NCBI GenBank assembly: GCA_012861695.1
Contig: JAAOOA010000399.1
Span: 14,863,248-14,927,247 of the forward strand
Origin: Trematomus loennbergii
Taxonomy: Eukaryota; Chordata; Actinopteri; Perciformes; Nototheniidae
Direction: 5' to 3'
Length of the DNA: 64,000 bases
Shown: positions 60,984-64,000 of the stretch, piece after piece
How positions within the stretch are numbered: the first letter of the stretch is position 1
How the letters are laid out: every line of letters starts with the position of its first letter
The notes under the pieces: model-generated
The model's input: only the letters and a program-made list of their open reading frames with translations
Database searches by the model: none
Told to the model about the DNA's origin: nothing
Program-made: the position numbers and the translations under genes

Positions 60984-63900
60984 TTACAGGTTGTACGCCT
61001 GTATATTCAGAGAGTCTCGCAACATCAAGTCACGCAGGCGCCACAGAGCATCAGCCATGGTGGTGTGAGCTCCTTTGCTCTTCAGCCAGTGAGCTGGCAG
61101 CCGGCTCTCCTGCTCTTTGGTCAGATGAGCATCACGTCTTTGAGCTGTGCCGGAAACACAGGGTTATTTGATGAAAGTACTTATTTAACAGGCACATTAT
61201 TTTCACTTGTGAGTCGAATGATATCTCTCAATATTTTTAGCACACGAAAACAAGAGGCATAACAAATCTAATCAGATCATCTGGGGGGAATCGTAGTATT
61301 ATATAAAGTTTCAGTATTATCAACATTTATCCACAAAAACACTTCTACGCACACACATCAAATGAAAAGACGATTTAAGAAACACCACCTCTCAGTGTTT
61401 GATCCCACTTGCTGACGGAGTTGGACTCTGCATTTAAGCCCTCGATGTACTTCAGGTAGGCCTCTGAGTGGAGCACCCTCTGGGTCTTTGGTGGTGGGGC
61501 CACAAACATGGGAGTGGTGGGCTGCAGGTGTGAGGGCTGGCCCAGCTGGCCCTGTCCGGGATACGGTGGAGGAGCCTGCGGTCCTGGGCTGAACATCCCG
61601 GGCTAAATGTGACAATGCAAAGGTACTTTAAAGTATGTTCACAAAATGCTGAATATTGAATCCTAAAAATAACATGGCAATGACAATAAATCACACAATA
61701 CAAATCTTACTCCATTTCGTAACATCCATCAATGAAAAGTGGCAGCATGACCGAAACTCATATAAAGTTGAAAAGTATAGAACTAGTATTATTTTCTGGA
61801 CTTGGGCTCACCTGTTGCATAAAGTTTCCTTGAGAAGGACTTCCTGCCATGCCATTCATACCAGCACCCATCATACCTGTTAAAGGACAATTGTTAGTGT
61901 GTTTGCATTTAGTGACTGTGTAACTTAGTAGACAGGCAACCCTGTTTTACAGTGACAAGTGAAGATGTTAGTTTTTGAATATCTGTTTGATGTTAGTGGC
62001 TAGGCTACATACATTATATCTGTAAATGTGTATGGATCCTGTATGCTTTTGGTGTGACATGTGATTGTTTGAGAGGAGAGAGCTCTGACTGCTCAGTGAC
62101 AGATGGCCGCCGGTGCAGCCTGTGGACCAGGTAAACCCTCCAGCAGGAGAGACACGACTGGATGTGACTAGGACAGTGACCCTTACCCTGATGAGGCATG
62201 CCAGGGTATCCAGGCATACCTTGCTGGAGATGGTGGAGAGGCAGGAAGGGCCCCCCTGCATGGTGAGGTGGCATTGTGGCCACACTCAACAAGCCCTCAT
62301 GGGGACCCTGCATGGGCATGTAATGTTGGCCGTAAGCTGTCATCATGCCTTGGGGAAGAGGGCAAGGAGAGGACAACAACATATCCATGCATAAGTGACA
62401 TGCAACTGATTCTATAATAACATGCACTACTACTGCCAACAGTGGCCCCTTTCACACATGCACCTTTAGCCATAAAAGCTCTGGCAGTTTTAATTGTTTG
62501 TTTAGCGCTAGTTGGAATTTGACTAATGTGTAACAACAACTCTAGTGGGAACAGGAAACAACCATATCCCTGTGTAAAGCTTTCAAGTTGTTACAATGTT
62601 CTCGAACGATTTCAATTGTTTGATAGAAATGAAAAATCTAAAATCAATCATCTAGGTGAACATTTAAAGGGCTATTTCTGTGGTACTTTTCTTTGCAACT
62701 CTTTTTTAACCAACTGACAAAAAAGGAGACTTGAAACTTACGTTTTCTGTATACGAGGCTAACAAAAACCACTGCCTCATACAAATAACCAGAGCTGAAG
62801 ATGGTTACGGTTCATTGTGTGAAAGGGGCAGACAATATGAATGGGTCCAAGAATGTTAGCAGGCAAAACAAGCATGAATGTTAAATGAAATAAAAAAGTA
62901 TATATTTTAAATCATGCAGTCAAATGTCATGCGCTTTCAGATATGAAGCTAATGATAAATAAAAAAGAACATAAAACAATGTGAAACGGCAGCAAAAGAA
63001 GGATGCAGTTTTAGGGATAAATAGGCCTCAAATGGTTAGAAAATTAAAGATTACGGTTTTTAACGGTCCAGCCTTATTTCCCTGCTGCCTTGTTGTCAAA
63101 CACTCGTGCTTTCTCTGAGAGGGGTTACCTGACACAGGTGTCATGGTCTGGTTTATCATTCCCATTGTGCTAGGCGAAGGCACCACCCCCATCAGTGCTC
63201 CTACAGGGGTACCTGCTCTAGGGGACGCTTGCTTCGGGTGGGGTCTCTCCCGCTCCTGTTGATCCACGATTTTGGCTGCACGTTCTGAAATAAAAACAAT
63301 TCCTGTTTTAACTTCAGTTCACTTTAGAGAACTTTCTCACACACAAGTTGCTTCTTCTCACCTTCATAGTCCACTTTCTTGGTAGACTCGAGGTTCCTCC
63401 ACTCGGTGCCCACGAGGCGACTCAGCTCCCCGAAGGAGAAGTCTGGGTGTCGAGCTTTGATGACCGCTCGCATTTCACTGCTGAACAAGATGTATCCACT
63501 CATGTTGATCTTCCTTTTGGCCCCTTCCTTCTTGGATAAGCCCTTCACCTTGGGAGTAGTCTTCAGGGGAAAAAAAGACGTTGTTGACGTTGTTGACGTT
63601 AAAAAGCAGACAGGTTTATTTAAATTTTTAGGAGAATTGGGATATAAGATTCTCACTTCTTGGGTTAAGGTCTTTGAAGGTACCTGAGACGGAGTGTAAT
63701 TAATGGAGTCCATATCGCTGGTAACAGGGGTTTGCATCTGAGGCATCGAAGGCGTCCGTGGAGCGTCCAATTCGTCCTCCATGTCTTCGATATCATCGTC
63801 CTCTACATCTGCCAGTTTGACCTCAAGCTCGCTGATCTTCTTGTCCAATAAGGGAGATGCTTCCTTCTGTGGCACCATCAATTTCCTGCGTCAGATACCA

Positions 63901-64000
63901 AGCACAAAAGAAAACAAACACGGAAATCAGACTGGGCAGGAAACTTCTTTGAATAGAAACAGTGCTCCGCTGACGGACCAACCTGAAATAGAAGACCTCG
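60984..64000 (-). CDS. pbrm1: Polybromo 1 (BAF180), 3' exons only
   Basis: Chromatin-targeting subunit of the PBAF SWI/SNF remodeller, nuclear. Only the C-terminal part is in the window; bromodomains and BAH domains lie beyond 64000. Exons in minus order: 64000-63983 (partial, EVFYFR), 63885-63684, 63560-63362, 63284-63129, 62348-62187, 61876-61812, 61602-61389, 61144-60984; every junction is in phase. Order of parts: VPQKEASPLLDKKISELEVKL acidic linker, HMG box (KRKINMSGYILFSSEMRAV to EWRNLESTKKVDYE), Pro/Gly/Met-rich stretch (SPRAGTPVGALMGVVP), then TTPMFVAPPPKTQR, YLKYIEGLNAESNSVSKWDQ, and a conserved end HWLKSKGAHTTMADALWRLR to QAYNL and stop. No frame damage was seen. Confidence 0.95.

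Overview
The window is animal nuclear DNA, almost certainly from a ray-finned (teleost) fish. The evidence is vertebrate-type GT-AG split genes, short introns, many long CA/TG microsatellites, teleost-style LINE tails and small DNA transposons, and gene copies (rdh10- and sbspon-type next to kcnb1 and stau1) in an arrangement mammals lack. Nothing looks bacterial or viral, and there is no CRISPR, operon or rRNA/tRNA gene.

Layout: ptgis (prostacyclin synthase, a P450) lies on + at 1889-9387 in ten exons. kcnb1 (Kv2.1 potassium channel) lies on + at 12728-34567, two coding exons around a 19.3 kb intron, with a long 3' UTR to about 39.4 kb. sbspon (secreted somatomedin B/thrombospondin type 1 protein) lies on - at 39699-45357; all five coding exons could be reconstructed. 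An rdh10-type retinol dehydrogenase lies on + at 48121-51351 in five exons. stau1 (Staufen dsRNA-binding protein) lies on - at 52932-58219, with non-coding 5' sequence to about 60.5 kb. The 3' part of pbrm1 (polybromo, PBAF subunit) lies on - from 60984 and runs off the right edge.

These are independent housekeeping, signalling and neuronal genes, not a pathway. Their value together is as a synteny block: it mixes genes found on human 20q13 (PTGIS, KCNB1, STAU1) with genes found on human 8q21 (SBSPON, RDH10, beside KCNB2 and STAU2), as expected if both human regions descend from one duplicated ancestral segment.

Three genes (ptgis, kcnb1, stau1) each carry one apparent single-base deletion near or in the C-terminal half. 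In all three, one extra A in a short A run of the + strand restores the family sequence. That looks more like a systematic base-calling or assembly fault than three independent gene losses.

Non-coding space is rich in mobile DNA: four TTAA-flanked MITEs, a 1 kb Harbinger-like MITE, an 8-bp-duplication hAT-like element, LINE 3' ends, and a three-level nested insertion in sbspon intron 1 whose order can be read from intact target-site duplications. I did not find a convincing new biological system. The strongest leads are the mixed synteny block, a five-domain stau1 with a frame-neutral two-exon dsRBD1 cassette, a very long TG tract against the rdh10 exon 2 splice acceptor, and complementary CA and TG tracts in the kcnb1 3' UTR.
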